Source: Ridgeia piscesae
Lineage: Eukaryota; Annelida; Polychaeta; Sabellida; Siboglinidae
Reading direction: 5' to 3'
Assembly: GCA_025642075.2 (NCBI GenBank)
Contig: JAODUO010000640.1
Span: forward strand, 102,501-166,500
DNA length: 64,000 bases
This document shows positions 1 to 11,810 of this stretch, in pieces (the first letter of the stretch is position 1; every line of letters begins with the position of its first letter). Both the position numbers and the translations under genes were made by a program. The notes below the pieces were generated by a model. That model did no database searches. It was not told the origin of the DNA and was given only the letters and a program-made list of their open reading frames with translations.

Positions 1-65
1 ACTTTAATGAATTTGCATTACTTTAACCAACATATCGATTCTTACATCAAAAACAAACGCACACT

Positions 66-102
<37 letters not shown>

Positions 103-525
103 GAGTGTGCGTTTGTTTTTGATGTAAGAATCGATATGTTGGTTAAAGTAATGCAAATTGATTAAAGTAATACAAAGGTGTGATGCACTGGCTGAATTCA
201 AGTATTTGAAACAGTCATCCATAACTATTAATACATACAATTTGTTGATAATAATGTTTCTCCACACTGGGTATAAAAACGACACCCTGCAACTTATTGG
301 ATGGAGCCTGAGTACATGTCGCATTTATATGATTCATGATACGCTTCAATAAATCATATTATAATTGTTGAGTCATACCTATCAAAACGCAATTATAGGA
401 AACTCATAACCTTCTTTGAAGAGACACTAGCATCTATTTTTAACTACACACAGTTCAAAATGTGTTTAGTGAGATTAGTCTTTAAAAACAAGCCAGGTGA
501 TATAGAATTAGTATAGTACACACAC
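1..525. repeat. Block A, copy 1 (higher-order repeat unit, truncated at window start)
   Basis: A mostly non-tandem block seen again at 1654-2190 with few differences. It opens with a near-perfect hairpin: arms at 1-70 and 99-168 are reverse complements around an (AT)n loop. The remaining ~350 bp is AT-rich and runs into the 25-bp minisatellite near 525. The short reading frames in it are incidental. The two copies plus the intervening array make a repeat of about 1.65 kb. Confidence 0.85.
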
Positions 526-1400
526 CCCAGTAACCACACACTATACCACACCGCAGTAACCACACACTACATACACCGCAGTGACAACACACTACACACA
601 CCGCAGTAACCACACACTGCAAACACCGCAGTAACCACACACTACATACACCGCAGTAACCACACACTACACACACCGCAGTAACCACACACTACACACA
701 CTGCAATAACCACACACTACAAACACCGCAGTAACCACACACTACACACACCCCAGTAACCACACACTACACACACCCCAGGAACCACACACTACACACA
801 CCTCAATAACCACACACTACATACGCCGCAGTAACCACACACTACACACACCGCAGTAACCACACACACCGCAGTAACCACACACTACAAACACCGCAGT
901 AACCACTCACTACATACACCGCAGTAACCACTCACTACATACACCCCAGTAACCACACACTACATACACAGCAGTAACCACACACTACATACACAGCAGT
1001 AACCACACACTACATACACCCCAGTAACCACACACTACACACACTGCAATAACCACACACTACAAACACCGTAGTAACCACACACTACATACACCCCAGT
1101 AACCACACACACCGCAGTAACCACACACTACAAACACCGCAGTAACCACTCACTACATACACCGCAGTAACCACTCACTACATACACCCCAGTAACCACA
1201 CACTACATACACAGCAGTAACCCCACACTACATACACAGCAGTAACCACTCACTACATACACCCCAGTAACCACACACTACACACACCGCAATAACTACA
1301 CACTACACACACCGCAATAACTACACACTACACACACCCCAGGAACCACAAACTACACACACCCCAGTAACCACACACTACACACACCCCAGGAACCACA
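526..1400. repeat. 25-bp CA-rich minisatellite, first array
   Basis: Units of 25 bp built around CGCAGTAACCACACACTACA. The interval was measured between successive CCGCAG motifs at 551, 576 and 601. Variants include CCCCAG, ACAGCAG and CCAGGAACC. About 35 units, with no believable coding potential. Confidence 0.93.
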
Positions 1401-1459
1401 CACACACACACACACCCACCCACCACACACACACACACACACACTCACTCACTCACTCA

Positions 1460-1515
<56 letters not shown>
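1401..1515. repeat. (CA)n / (CACT)n microsatellite
   Basis: Almost pure CA dinucleotides with a short ACTC interlude near 1440-1460. It closes the first 25-bp array. The following 1516-1653 is AT-rich sequence without a recognised feature. Confidence 0.9.
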
Positions 1516-1519
<4 letters not shown>

Positions 1520-1653
1520 TGTTGTGTGTCAAGTGGCGACATTAGTTTTTAACTGCATATTTTAACAATACTAGACACATGATTGTCATATAGTAAGTTA
1601 TATTTCTATACAAAGGTGTGATGGACACTCACTCACATACATATATATATATT

Positions 1654-1725
1654 ACTTTAATGAATTTGCATTACTTTAACCAACATATCGATTCTTACAT
1701 CAAAAACAAACGCACACTCACATAC

Positions 1726-1759
<34 letters not shown>

Positions 1760-2190
1760 TATGTATAGTGTGCGTTTGTTTTTGATGTAAGAATCGATAT
1801 GTTGGTTAAAGTAATGCAAATTGATTAAAGTAATACAAATGTGTGATGCACTGGCTGAATTCAAGTATTTGAAACAGTCATCCATAACTATTAATACATA
1901 CAATTTGTTGATAATAATGTTTCTCCACACTGGGTATAAAAAACGACACACTGCAACTTATTGGATGGAGCCTGAGTACATGTCGCATTTATATGATTCA
2001 TGATACGCTTCAATAAATCATATTATAATTGTTGAGTCATACCTATCAAAACGCAATTATAGGAAACTCATAACCTTCTTTGAAGAGACACTAGCATCTA
2101 TTTTTAACTACACACAGTTCAAAATGTGTTTAGTGAGATTAGTCTTTAAAAACAAGCCAGGTGATATACAATTAGTATAGTACACACACC
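1654..2190. repeat. Block A, copy 2
   Basis: Direct copy of the block at 1-525, offset by 1653 bp at the start and about 1664 bp at the end. The hairpin arms are conserved around an (AT)n loop of different composition (CATA repeats followed by TA repeats). The flanking AT-rich sequence and the junction to the 25-bp array are the same as in copy 1, so block plus array was duplicated as a unit. Confidence 0.9.
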
Positions 2191-5100
2191 CCAGTAACCA
2201 CACACTATACACACCGCAGTAACCACACACTACATACACCGCAGTAACCACACACTACACACACCGCAGTAACCACACACTGCAAACACCACAGTAACCA
2301 CACACTACATACACCGCAGTAACCACACACTACAACACCGCAGTAACCACACACTAAACACCTGTAACCACACACTACAACACCCAGTAACCACACACTA
2401 CACCCAGTAACCACACACTACAACACCCAGAACCACCACTACAACACCTCAATAACCACCACTACATACACCCCAGTAACCACACACTACACACACCGCA
2501 GTAACCACACACACCGCAGTAACCACTCACTACATACACCGCAGTAACCACTCACTACATACACCCCAGTAACCACACACTACATACACAGCAATAACCC
2601 CACACTACATACACAGCAGTAACCACTCACTACATACACCCCAGTAACCACACACTACATACACAGCAGTAACCACACACTACATACACAGCAGTAACCA
2701 CACACTACATACACCCCAGTAACCACACACTACACACACTGCAATAACCACACACTACAAACACCGCAGTAACCACACACTACATACACCCCAGTAACCA
2801 CACACTACACACACCCCAGGAACCACACACTACACACACCTCAATAACCACACACTACATACACCCCAGTAACCACACACTACACACACCGCAGTAACCA
2901 CACACACCGCAGTAACCACTCACTACATACACCGCAGTAACCACTCACTACATACACCCCAGTAACCACACACTACATACACAGCAATAACCACACACTA
3001 CATACACAGCAGTAACCACACACTACACACACCCAGTAACCATACACACCCAGTAACCACACACTACATACACAGCAGTAACCACACACTACATACACAG
3101 CAGTAACCACACACTACATACACCCCAGTAACCACACACTACACACACCCAATAACCACACACTACAACACACCGCAGTAACCACACACTACATACACCC
3201 CAGTAACCACACACCACACACACCCCAGGAACCACACACTACACACACCTCAATAACCACACACTACATACACCGCAGTAACCACACACTACACACACCG
3301 CAGTAACCACACACACCGCAGTAACCACACACTACAAACACCGCAGTAACCACCACTACATACACCGCAGTAACCACACACTACAACCGCAGTAACCACA
3401 CACTACATACACGCAGTAACCACACACTACATACACAGCAGTAACCACTCACTACATACACCCCAGTAACCACACACTACACACACCGCAATAACTACAC
3501 ACTACACACACCGCAATAACTACACACTACACACACCCCAGGAACCACAAACTACACACACCCCAGTAACCACACACTACACACACCGCAGTAACCACAC
3601 ACTACATACACCGCAGTAACCACACACTACACACACCGCAGTAACCACACACACCGCAGTAACCACACACTACAAACACCGCAGTAACCACTCACTACAT
3701 ACACCGCAGTAACCACTCACTACACACACCGCAGTAACCACTCACTACATACACCCCAGTAACCACACACTACATACACAGCAGTAACCACACACTACAT
3801 ACACAGCAGTAACCACACACTACATACACCCCAGTAACCACACACTACACACACTGCAATAACCACACACTACAAACACCGCAGTAACCACACACTACAT
3901 ACACCCCAGTAACCACACACTACACACACTGCAATAACCACACACTACAAACACCGCAGTAACCACTCACTACATACACCGCAGTAACCACTCACTACAT
4001 ACACCCCAGTAACCACACACTACATACACGCAGTAACCACACTACATACACAGCAGTAACCACTCACTACATACACCCCAGTAACCACACACTACATACA
4101 CAGCAATAACCACACACTACACACACCCCATGAACCATACACTACACACACCCCAGTAACCACACACTACACACACCGCAATAACTACACACTACACACA
4201 ACCCAGGAACCACAAACTATACACACCCCAGTAACCACACACTACACAACACCCCAGGAACCACACACTACACACACCGCAGTAACCACACACTACATAC
4301 ACCGCAGTAACCACACACTACACATACCGCAGTAACCACACACTGCAAACACCGCAGTAACCACACACTACACACCGCAGTAACCACACACTATATACAC
4401 CGCAGTAACCACACACTACACACACCGCAGTAACCACACACTATATACACCGCAGTAACCACACACTACACATACCGCAGTAACCACACACTGCAAACAC
4501 CGCAGTAACCACACACTACACACCGCAGTAACCACACACTACAAACACCGCAGTAAACACACACTACATACACCGCAGTAACCACACACTACAAACACCG
4601 CAGTAACCACACACTACAAACACCGCAGTAACCACACACTACACACACTGCAATAACCACACACTGCAAACACTGCAGTAACCACACACTACATACACCG
4701 CAGTAACCACACACTACACACACCGCAGTAAACACACACTACATACACCGCAGTAACCACTCACTACAAACACCGCAATAACCAGACACTACATATACCG
4801 CAGTAACCACACACTACACACACCGCAGTAACCACACACTACGAACCCCGCAGTAACCACTCACTACAAACACCGCAATAACCAGACACTACATACACCG
4901 CAGTAACCACACACTACAAACACGGCAGTAACCACTCACTACAAACACCGCAATAACCAGACACTACATACACCGCAGTAACCACACACTACACACACCG
5001 CAGTAACCACTCACTACAAACACCGCAATAACCAGACACTACACACACCGCAGTAACCACACACTACACACACCGCAGTAACCACACACTACAAACCCCG

Positions 5101-5632
5101 CAGTAACCACTCACTACAAACACCGCAATAACCAGACACTACATATACCGCAGTAACCACACACTACATACACAGCAGTAACCACACACTACACACACCG
5201 CAGTAACCACACACTACACACACCGCAGTAACCACATACTACACACACCGCAGGAACCACACACTATATACCACAGGAACCACACACTATACAGTACACA
5301 CACCGCAGTAACCACACACTACACACACCGCAGGAACCACACACTATATACCACGGGAACCACACACCACAGGAACCACACATTACATACCGCAGGAACC
5401 ACACACTACACACCACAGGAACCACACACTATATACCACGGGAACCACACACCACAGGAACCACACATTACATACCGCAGGAACCACACACTACACACCA
5501 CAGGAACCACACACTATATACCACGGGAACCACACACTACACATCACAGGAACCACACATTACACACCGCAGGAACCACACACTACACACCACAGGAACC
5601 ACACACTACACACACCGCAGGAACCATATAGA
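2191..5632. repeat. 25-bp CA-rich minisatellite, second array
   Basis: Same 25-bp unit as at 526-1400, about 135 units. Blocks of variants recur in the same order, for example the ACAGCAG pair followed by CCCCAG, which indicates multi-unit duplications. From about 5230 the unit drifts to GGAACCACACACTATATACC variants before unique sequence starts. Several 1-2 base losses near 2340-2460 and 3030-3420 look like sequencing error or decay. Confidence 0.92.
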
Positions 5633-5998
5633 GCGGAAAGATGACACATGCTGTTCCGTGAGACAGCACGTTTTAGGCCCTCAATTACTCTCTGCGTGCC
5701 AGTCACACTTCATTTTGCCGCCCTTGTGCATGGTACATTCGATCCACGTCCCATGACATGACATGTTGGAGTAGGGATTGCCTCTCATGGCTGAGTGAAG
5801 TCAGTACGAAGGAAGGCGACCTGATCAACAGGCTTAGTGGGAGATCATCCCGTATACGTCATCATTACCCTGCTAAAGGCCGAGAACCCAAGCAAATACT
5901 ATGACATTGTGCCCTTTCTTGGCCCCTTCCATACACACTGTGTGATGATGAGCGCAATATACTAGCGCTACGAGGGGAGTGAGCTAGGAGAGCTACTC
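5633..5998. other. Unique sequence, nothing recognised
   Basis: Balanced composition directly after the minisatellite. No repeat, RNA gene or convincing reading frame was seen. Confidence 0.5.
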
Positions 5999-6433
5999 GT
6001 GGCGGGAGGAGTTATTGCCGGGGGCTCCGTCGATCGTGCGCTGAAAGGCAAACATTACAAGAGGGGGCTGCGTTGCTTGAGGCTCATGTATGAGTCGCTC
6101 ATGAGTCAGCAGGTGAAGGGGAGGCTCATGCCCGACCTCGCTGATGAGACAAGGGAGAACCTTCATATTCTGAGAAATACGAGTCTCTCCCAAGAACCCC
6201 GCGTTGCTGCCCGTGCGGGACTGGAGGAGGATGCTGACCTCGAGAGTCTCATCACCAACATCTTCACCCAGACGGACTACTGGTGGGACTTCCTGTCCAT
6301 GACGGACGCGCTGGTGCAGAACATTCATAATGTCATCATCTACAGCATGCCGCATTGTAGTCACGTATCCAGGGGTGCTAACTGTTTGTTTAAACAATTG
6401 CCTTGTACCACTTGTCATGCAACCAAGTCTTAG
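5999..6433 (+). pseudogene. Unrecognised coding fragment, probably mobile-element derived
   Basis: An open stretch of 144 codons with normal, non-repetitive amino-acid composition (basic stretch KGKHYKRGLRCLRLMYESL near residue 17; acidic patch around residues 75-85; DYWWDFLSMTD near residue 93). It begins at a GTG-type codon with no clear initiator, so it is probably an internal piece of a larger protein. The pattern loosely recalls the middle region of the Cys-rich element proteins represented at 11811-13932, but I could not align it and the function is unknown. No intron signals or partner exons were found. It lies among mobile-element remnants, and a chance frame cannot be fully excluded. 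Confidence 0.35.
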
Positions 6434-7600
6434 CCATGCCCACGTCCAGTAATAAGGGTGGACACAGTCTGTCGAAGCATCCGCACTGGGTAATCGTCAA
6501 CACGGAGGAAAAGACCGAGCACAGGGACACTGGTGTTGGACCCGGTCAACATGTAAAAGGTCAGAATCAGCAAAGGTGAAAGTGGTCTCAAGTTAAAGGA
6601 CCGAACCCGTGTGGATCCCCTGGGGCAGCCGATTTAAGTAGCCCCAGAGCACAGAGTTAGATATCTATGCCCCAGAGTCACTGCACACTGTCCCCCGCGT
6701 GCAGGTGATGCAGCTGGCGAGTCCTGGGTTAACCCAACCAGCTGCAGGCAAGAGTGAAACGACACGCGTAGCAGGAACCCGCCAGTGGGAACGCGTAAAT
6801 AGCACAGTCGACGATTGTCAACCACCTGATGAGGTAGAGTCAGTGGCTGGCCGGGCGGCCAGCTGAAAGCCATATACAAACCCCGTTAACTAGAGCATCC
6901 GGGGTCATAACACAATGATGTGTCGTTGTCTTGGGAGTGCCTAGGCAGAAATAACTGGTCCGAACCGTGTAAAACTTGACCGGCACTGTTTACTATAATG
7001 TATCACAAATGTTACGGCCATGCAACTTTTTTCTCACATGCACGGTGTAGCTGCGCAGTCATAGGGGTGGCGCTTGCGGCTGTTCATGCAGTTGCAGAAC
7101 GACATGCGGTGATCTAGCTGCCAAGGCGCAGCTGAAGCGTGTCGAGCCATCACTCGTGATGTCAAAGATCAATGTAGGTGTAGCGTGAATCCCCCTGCCA
7201 GGACATCGGCACACGGGTGCAGGCCGACCATTCCAACCCAACGTCCCACGAGGCACAACTGCAACAAGGAAATATACCAAAGCAGTTTCCGCAGTTATGA
7301 GAAAACGCGACTGGCGCGAAGGGCAAAGTCGTTGCAGCCAAGTGTCTGCAGGGGCAAAAAGGTGCTGGAGCACAGCACAGCAAATACAAAAAGAAACGAA
7401 CAAAAACACAAACACACGCTCAGTGGGACTAGTCCATCAAAGGAAACAAAACATAGTGGATTTGATACACAACTGAATGAATATGAAGCACTAAAAAGGT
7501 GGCCAAATCAGGAAATACTCGGATGCATGTTTATGGGTCATCAAAGTGACTGAAACAAAGTATAAAGTTCAAATGCAAGGAAATTGTGGCGGCCGGCTAT
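6434..7600. other. Unique sequence, no supported gene
   Basis: GC-balanced sequence with short overlapping frames on both strands (for example + strand 7185-7553) that match nothing I recognise. A strong GC-rich hairpin lies at about 6848-6866 (GGCTGGCC...GGCCAGCT). It is probably old mobile DNA. Confidence 0.4.
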
Positions 7601-7619
7601 AAAGCAAGCTCACAATAAC

Positions 7620-8136
7620 TGTATTGTCTAGAACATAGGCGAAACATGCCGCCCGGCTCGTAGCTAATACGGATGTGGATGAACGCGTCATCATATAGGG
7701 CCGACCGTAATGCAAGCCTAGTAAGAAATGCGTGGTCAACAACAAGGGCCATGGAAGCAGTCAGGCTCGTAGCCATAAGGGTATGGAGTGCATCGTTAAC
7801 ACCCTGGACCAACTGCAAGGCAAGCCTCAAAATAAAGGTGTGGTCTATAACAGCCAATCCAGGCACACCATACTTGAGTGTGGAACACATCAACACCACC
7901 CTGGGCCGACCACGGGGCAAGCCCAAACATAAATACATGGTCAACAATAGCCTGTTCAAGTAGACAACTTCAAAGCAAATATGGGTGTGGAACACATCAA
8001 CGTCACCCTGGGCCGACCACTTGTGCAAGCCCAAAATAAATGTATGGTCCCAACAGCCTATTCATGCATACCGGCTAGAAAACATAAAAGGGTATGGAAT
8101 ACAATATCATCACCCTGGGCTGACTACAATGCTAGC
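7620..8136. repeat. Degenerate satellite, ~105-bp unit, about 5 copies
   Basis: The motif GGGCCGACCAC...GCAAGCC recurs at about 7701, 7806, 7904, 8012 and (as GGGCTGACTAC) 8119, at intervals of 98-108 bp. Between the anchors, GTGGTC...CAACA and GGTGTGGAACACATCAAC also recur. The right end abuts the LINE fragment. Confidence 0.75.
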
Positions 8137-9232
8137 TAATGCAATTGGACGGTAATTGTCTTTAGAAGATATTTTTCCAGTTGTATCCTTAATCACTGGC
8201 ACAAGTACAACTGACAACATTGACTCTGGCAGAAATCCATGAGCAAAGAAACTAGTGAAGCACAAAGATAGCAAGGGTACAAGTGCCTTGTCTGTATATT
8301 ATATATGTTATGAACATATGCCATTTGACCCACAAGCTTTATTAACGTCAAGCTTCTTAATCGCAGTTGTTACTGTGATCACAATTTCATCATAAGGTGT
8401 ATCACAGTCATATTCACATACGTCTACACTACTACTGTTAGCATAGTTTAAAAGGTCACAAAAATTTACGCCATAGATCTACTATCTCTTTTCCACCAGA
8501 TCGATTCTAGAAGGAAGAGGAATATTGCAGTTCTTGATTATCTTGATTTCACGCCAAAACGCCTCAGGATTAAATTCAGCTAATTTCTTAGCTAGTGCCT
8601 CTTTGCGTAGTGCAGTTTCATTATTCTTGATAAATCGTAAAGCATACTTGAATCTAGCTTTGCTTTTTACATGCAAATCGTAAACAGGTCCCTGTCTAAG
8701 TTTCTCAGCATTAACCCACATGTGTCTGACTTCTCTGGAGCTATCATACAAACTATCCACCTACTCTGCCCATCCCGGTTTATTTGTATACGACCTCTTC
8801 TTATTTTGCGACGATTTTTCACCAGCTTGTATTAGTGAATTCACTATGTCATTATACTTTTTATTTAGAGATTCAATATGGTTTACATTCGTGCATTGTA
8901 TCTCCCTACATCCTACAGCCTCTGTTGGTATATGAATATCATGCAAACATTTTTCAGTAAGCATACAATATTTACTTATGTCCTTATCAGTCATGTTATT
9001 CCATCTTATTTTTGCTCCACCATTATTAATACTGCCGTTGAATTTGATATATTGTTACTATTTATGTACACTTTGAACCGTATATGATCTTCATCGCTGA
9101 CATCATACATACTATTAATCTTACTTATACTACTATGAAAATCATTACTTATAATCACATGATGAAGGACATGAGGCATTTCAACAAGCCCAGACCAAAC
9201 TGTTGTATAACCGCTCAGTGTTTCTCCCACTA
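8131..9232 (-). pseudogene. LINE (non-LTR retrotransposon) ORF2 fragment, endonuclease C-end to start of RT
   Basis: Read on the minus strand from right to left, the pieces follow LINE ORF2 order. Near 9050-9100 is SDEDHIRFKVYIN, like the SDH end of an APE endonuclease. At 8761-8994 is a lysine-rich linker ending NKPGWAE. At 8482-8760 is a linker with AFWREIKIIKN and PLPSRID. At about 8135-8240 is the start of reverse transcriptase, with LPESMLSVVLVPVIKD and NYRPIALA. Several frameshifts separate them. The element stops just after the first RT motif, where the ~105-bp satellite begins, so its 3' part is missing. That is unusual, since LINEs normally lose their 5' ends. The right edge is cut by the pol remnant on the other strand. 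Confidence 0.75.
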
Positions 9233-10686
9233 CCTAATGATCAGCTATGGATTGTCACTGATAGTGCGGTAAAATCTCATGGCATTATAGCTATCCTGTT
9301 CGTGACATGGGGAAGAAAGCCACTCCGCGCAGTTTTTTCAGTGCGAAACTTCGTGGACGTCAGGCCACATGGCTACCATGCGAAATAGAGGTTCTGTCCG
9401 TTACTGTAGCAACAAAGCATTTCAGTCCTTACATCATTCAGCCTAGACACAAGGTATGCATCATACCGACAGCACGCCACGTGTACAAGCCTTTGAGAAG
9501 CTTTGGATAATTACAGCCAGTCCATGTGTATCAACATACCTATCTTGCATCAGCCGGGATCAAACATCGGTGAGACATCTAGCAGGTTCAACCAATGTTC
9601 CTAATGCAGCAACGTGTGACGATCCAGTATGCCAGATATGTTAGTTTACGAGACAACTGGAAGAGTGCGTAGTCCAACGATTGTGCACTCGAGACGTCAT
9701 CAATGGCGACGCCAAACTCCCGTTCACCAATATCAATCCAAAGCGAATGCCAGGATTTGAGAAGTACTCACGCTTAATTGGCACAGGGGACTAGAAAGAA
9801 ATTAACCGACACCAGGGACGTAAATCGCTACATCAACGTCGCAACTGTTTGCGGGGACGGTCTGTTGGTAATAAAGCGAGATTCGTCACTGTCTACCAGC
9901 TGCGTGATCCTCCCGATGCAGTTGGAATGACAATCGCAGCAAACGTCTTTAAGCGAGTACGACAGCTAATACTTGTCGTCAGGCAGTGTGCAACTTCGTA
10001 CACAACCACGTGTCTGCTTGAAGACGAAAGCCGCCACACCACCCGGAGTGCATCAATACGCCTGAGCGTAGAGCTGATACCACTCGATGGCCCACTCGCG
10101 GTCACACACACAGGTCCCGCGCCTGCATTCACACTCACAGCCGTGGTCGATGACAAACTCCTCCGACTTCAGAGAATAGCCGTCGAGATCGGCCACGGGA
10201 AGAATAACAATAAAACCCTGTGGCAAAAAAGGCAAGCTGGAAGACGAGTTGCTACGTAAAGACCCTTTGGATGGTGTCGTGACTATGCTAACTATCGCTG
10301 TTGCAACTGCCCAATTGAATGCTCGTACTCGCAGCCGAGGTCTCGCAAGAGAGCTGCTTATGCATCGGAATCAGTTCAGCAGTCAGCATATATCGCTGGC
10401 AGATCGATCGATGATATTAGAACAACACATACAACGCGTTGACAACCATCCACACAGCGAACGTTCGAAGGCTCCTCGGGTACATGTCCTTCCGAAGACC
10501 CACATCATAGTTGGTGACATAGGGTACATTTATGGAGATCGAAGCAAGTCACGAGTGGGTGATAGCTATTTGGTGGCATCTGTAGACGGTGTGTGGTGTA
10601 GCATCCGTAAGTTTGTCGGATCGCAGTTACGCAACACTTCTTATCGTGTTAAACGATCCGAGTGCTACGCCGTACGTTCCCTGTGA
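9205..10686 (+). pseudogene. LTR-retrotransposon pol remnant (RNase H to integrase C-end), broken
   Basis: Consecutive pieces in changing frames read like the second half of a retroelement Pol. An RNase H-like segment (about 9220-9510) holds DDQ/NDQLWIVTDSAV and, downstream, an acidic IEVLSVTVATKHFSPYI segment. A linker contains SVRHLAGSTNVP. An integrase-like core lies at about 9849-10259. A C-terminal region at 10249-10686 holds DNHPHSERSKAP and a conserved tail YRVKRSECYAV. At least four frame changes are needed, so it is non-functional. No protease, RT polymerase or flanking LTRs were seen. Clade assignment (Gypsy-like or related) is from memory of similar invertebrate sequences. Its strand is opposite to the gag remnant at 15073-17065, so the two are probably separate insertions. 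Confidence 0.68.
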
Positions 10687-11022
10687 CGGTGCAAACACTA
10701 CTGCCTATCCACGCAGATCGTTCGACACAGAGTCTGCAAGTGATTGTGACGATACCATGCAAAACATTTAGTGTTCTGCACGAAGCAATCTAAAAATAAA
10801 TGTCACATACAATGGTTGTGAGTTCTCCTGTGATTCCCATCAATCGGCAACACCGATTCCGGTATTAGATAGAATAGTGAACTAAAAGTTTTGGGAACCA
10901 GTGGACGAGGCAACTTTTTTTTAAATAACAACACATCTTCAGTGTGACAGTGATCTTGGGTTATTCTTCCGAGGATCTTAGGACATGTGTGGGTTATACA
11001 ATGCATTATGATTCTTTCTTTG
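10687..11022. other. Flank between pol remnant and TIR element
   Basis: Unique, AT-rich sequence. A long terminal repeat was looked for here and none was recognised. Confidence 0.4.
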
Positions 11023-11500
11023 TAGTGCAGCCGATATGTGACAAAATATGGTCGAATTGTGCGTTTTATGATACAAGCATGAAATTTGGCACACGCATAG
11101 AGTACACAATTACACAAATATCTGGATATAGGGCCATCTCAGATTTTGCCCTGGAAGGGGTTGGCAGCCATTTTAAAGATGGCCGCCAAAAACCAATGTC
11201 GTCTATCTAAAGACTTTTGCAACGTAGACTAGATGTTTTGGAACCAAAACATACAACTTCTGGGTCAGTGATTTCAAATATGTTACATTTGACCTTCTAC
11301 GACATTCAAATCCGCCATTTGTAAAGATGGCGGCCGCCAACACTAATGTTCCCATATCTCATGAACTACGTTACTAGGAGCGGTAATGTTGTTGTCACAT
11401 GAAACGTATGTGGACAGCCGATGTGAATGATTTGAATATTTTTGCATTTGACCTTCATCGACCTTCGTACCACCATTTTATAAAATGACGGCCGTTGGAA
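11023..11500 (+). repeat. Left terminal inverted repeat of the 4.05-kb element
   Basis: Inverted match to 14590-15072. Shared landmarks in order are GCCGATATGTGA, AATTGTGCGTTTTATGATAC, GAAATTTGGCACA, GGATATAGGGCCATCTC, then three palindromic motifs near 11168, 11312 and 11470, each preceded by TTTGACCTTC-type sequence. Identity falls inward. Confidence 0.8.
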
Positions 11501-11810
11501 CGACAACGTCTCGCCTTAAATTGTCGCCTATTAGTTTCAATAATTATGCACATATTAATATTATGTTTTTTCGATCGGTAGGCGGTTTAGCAGCTGATCA
11601 TGTGGTTGCGAGGATGTCACATGACCAAAAAGAAAGGAAACCGCGCTTCGTTTTTGAATATGTGTTATGTTAGATGATATAAATGCGGAATGTACAAATC
11701 ATAGGTATCTTTGTAGGTATCTTTTTAATGTAATGCAGGTAATCCGTAGAGTTATGACATCCTTCTACACCCTAGTTTCACAAGAAGAGCGTAATTGCCA
11801 TAATATCTGA

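Noticed and set aside
6820..6880. Hammerhead ribozyme (CCTGATGAGG ... CTGAAAGC)
   Set aside because: CTGATGA and GAAA are present, but the CGAAAC core and matching stems I/III are missing, and the stem II-like hairpin is offset by about ten bases.
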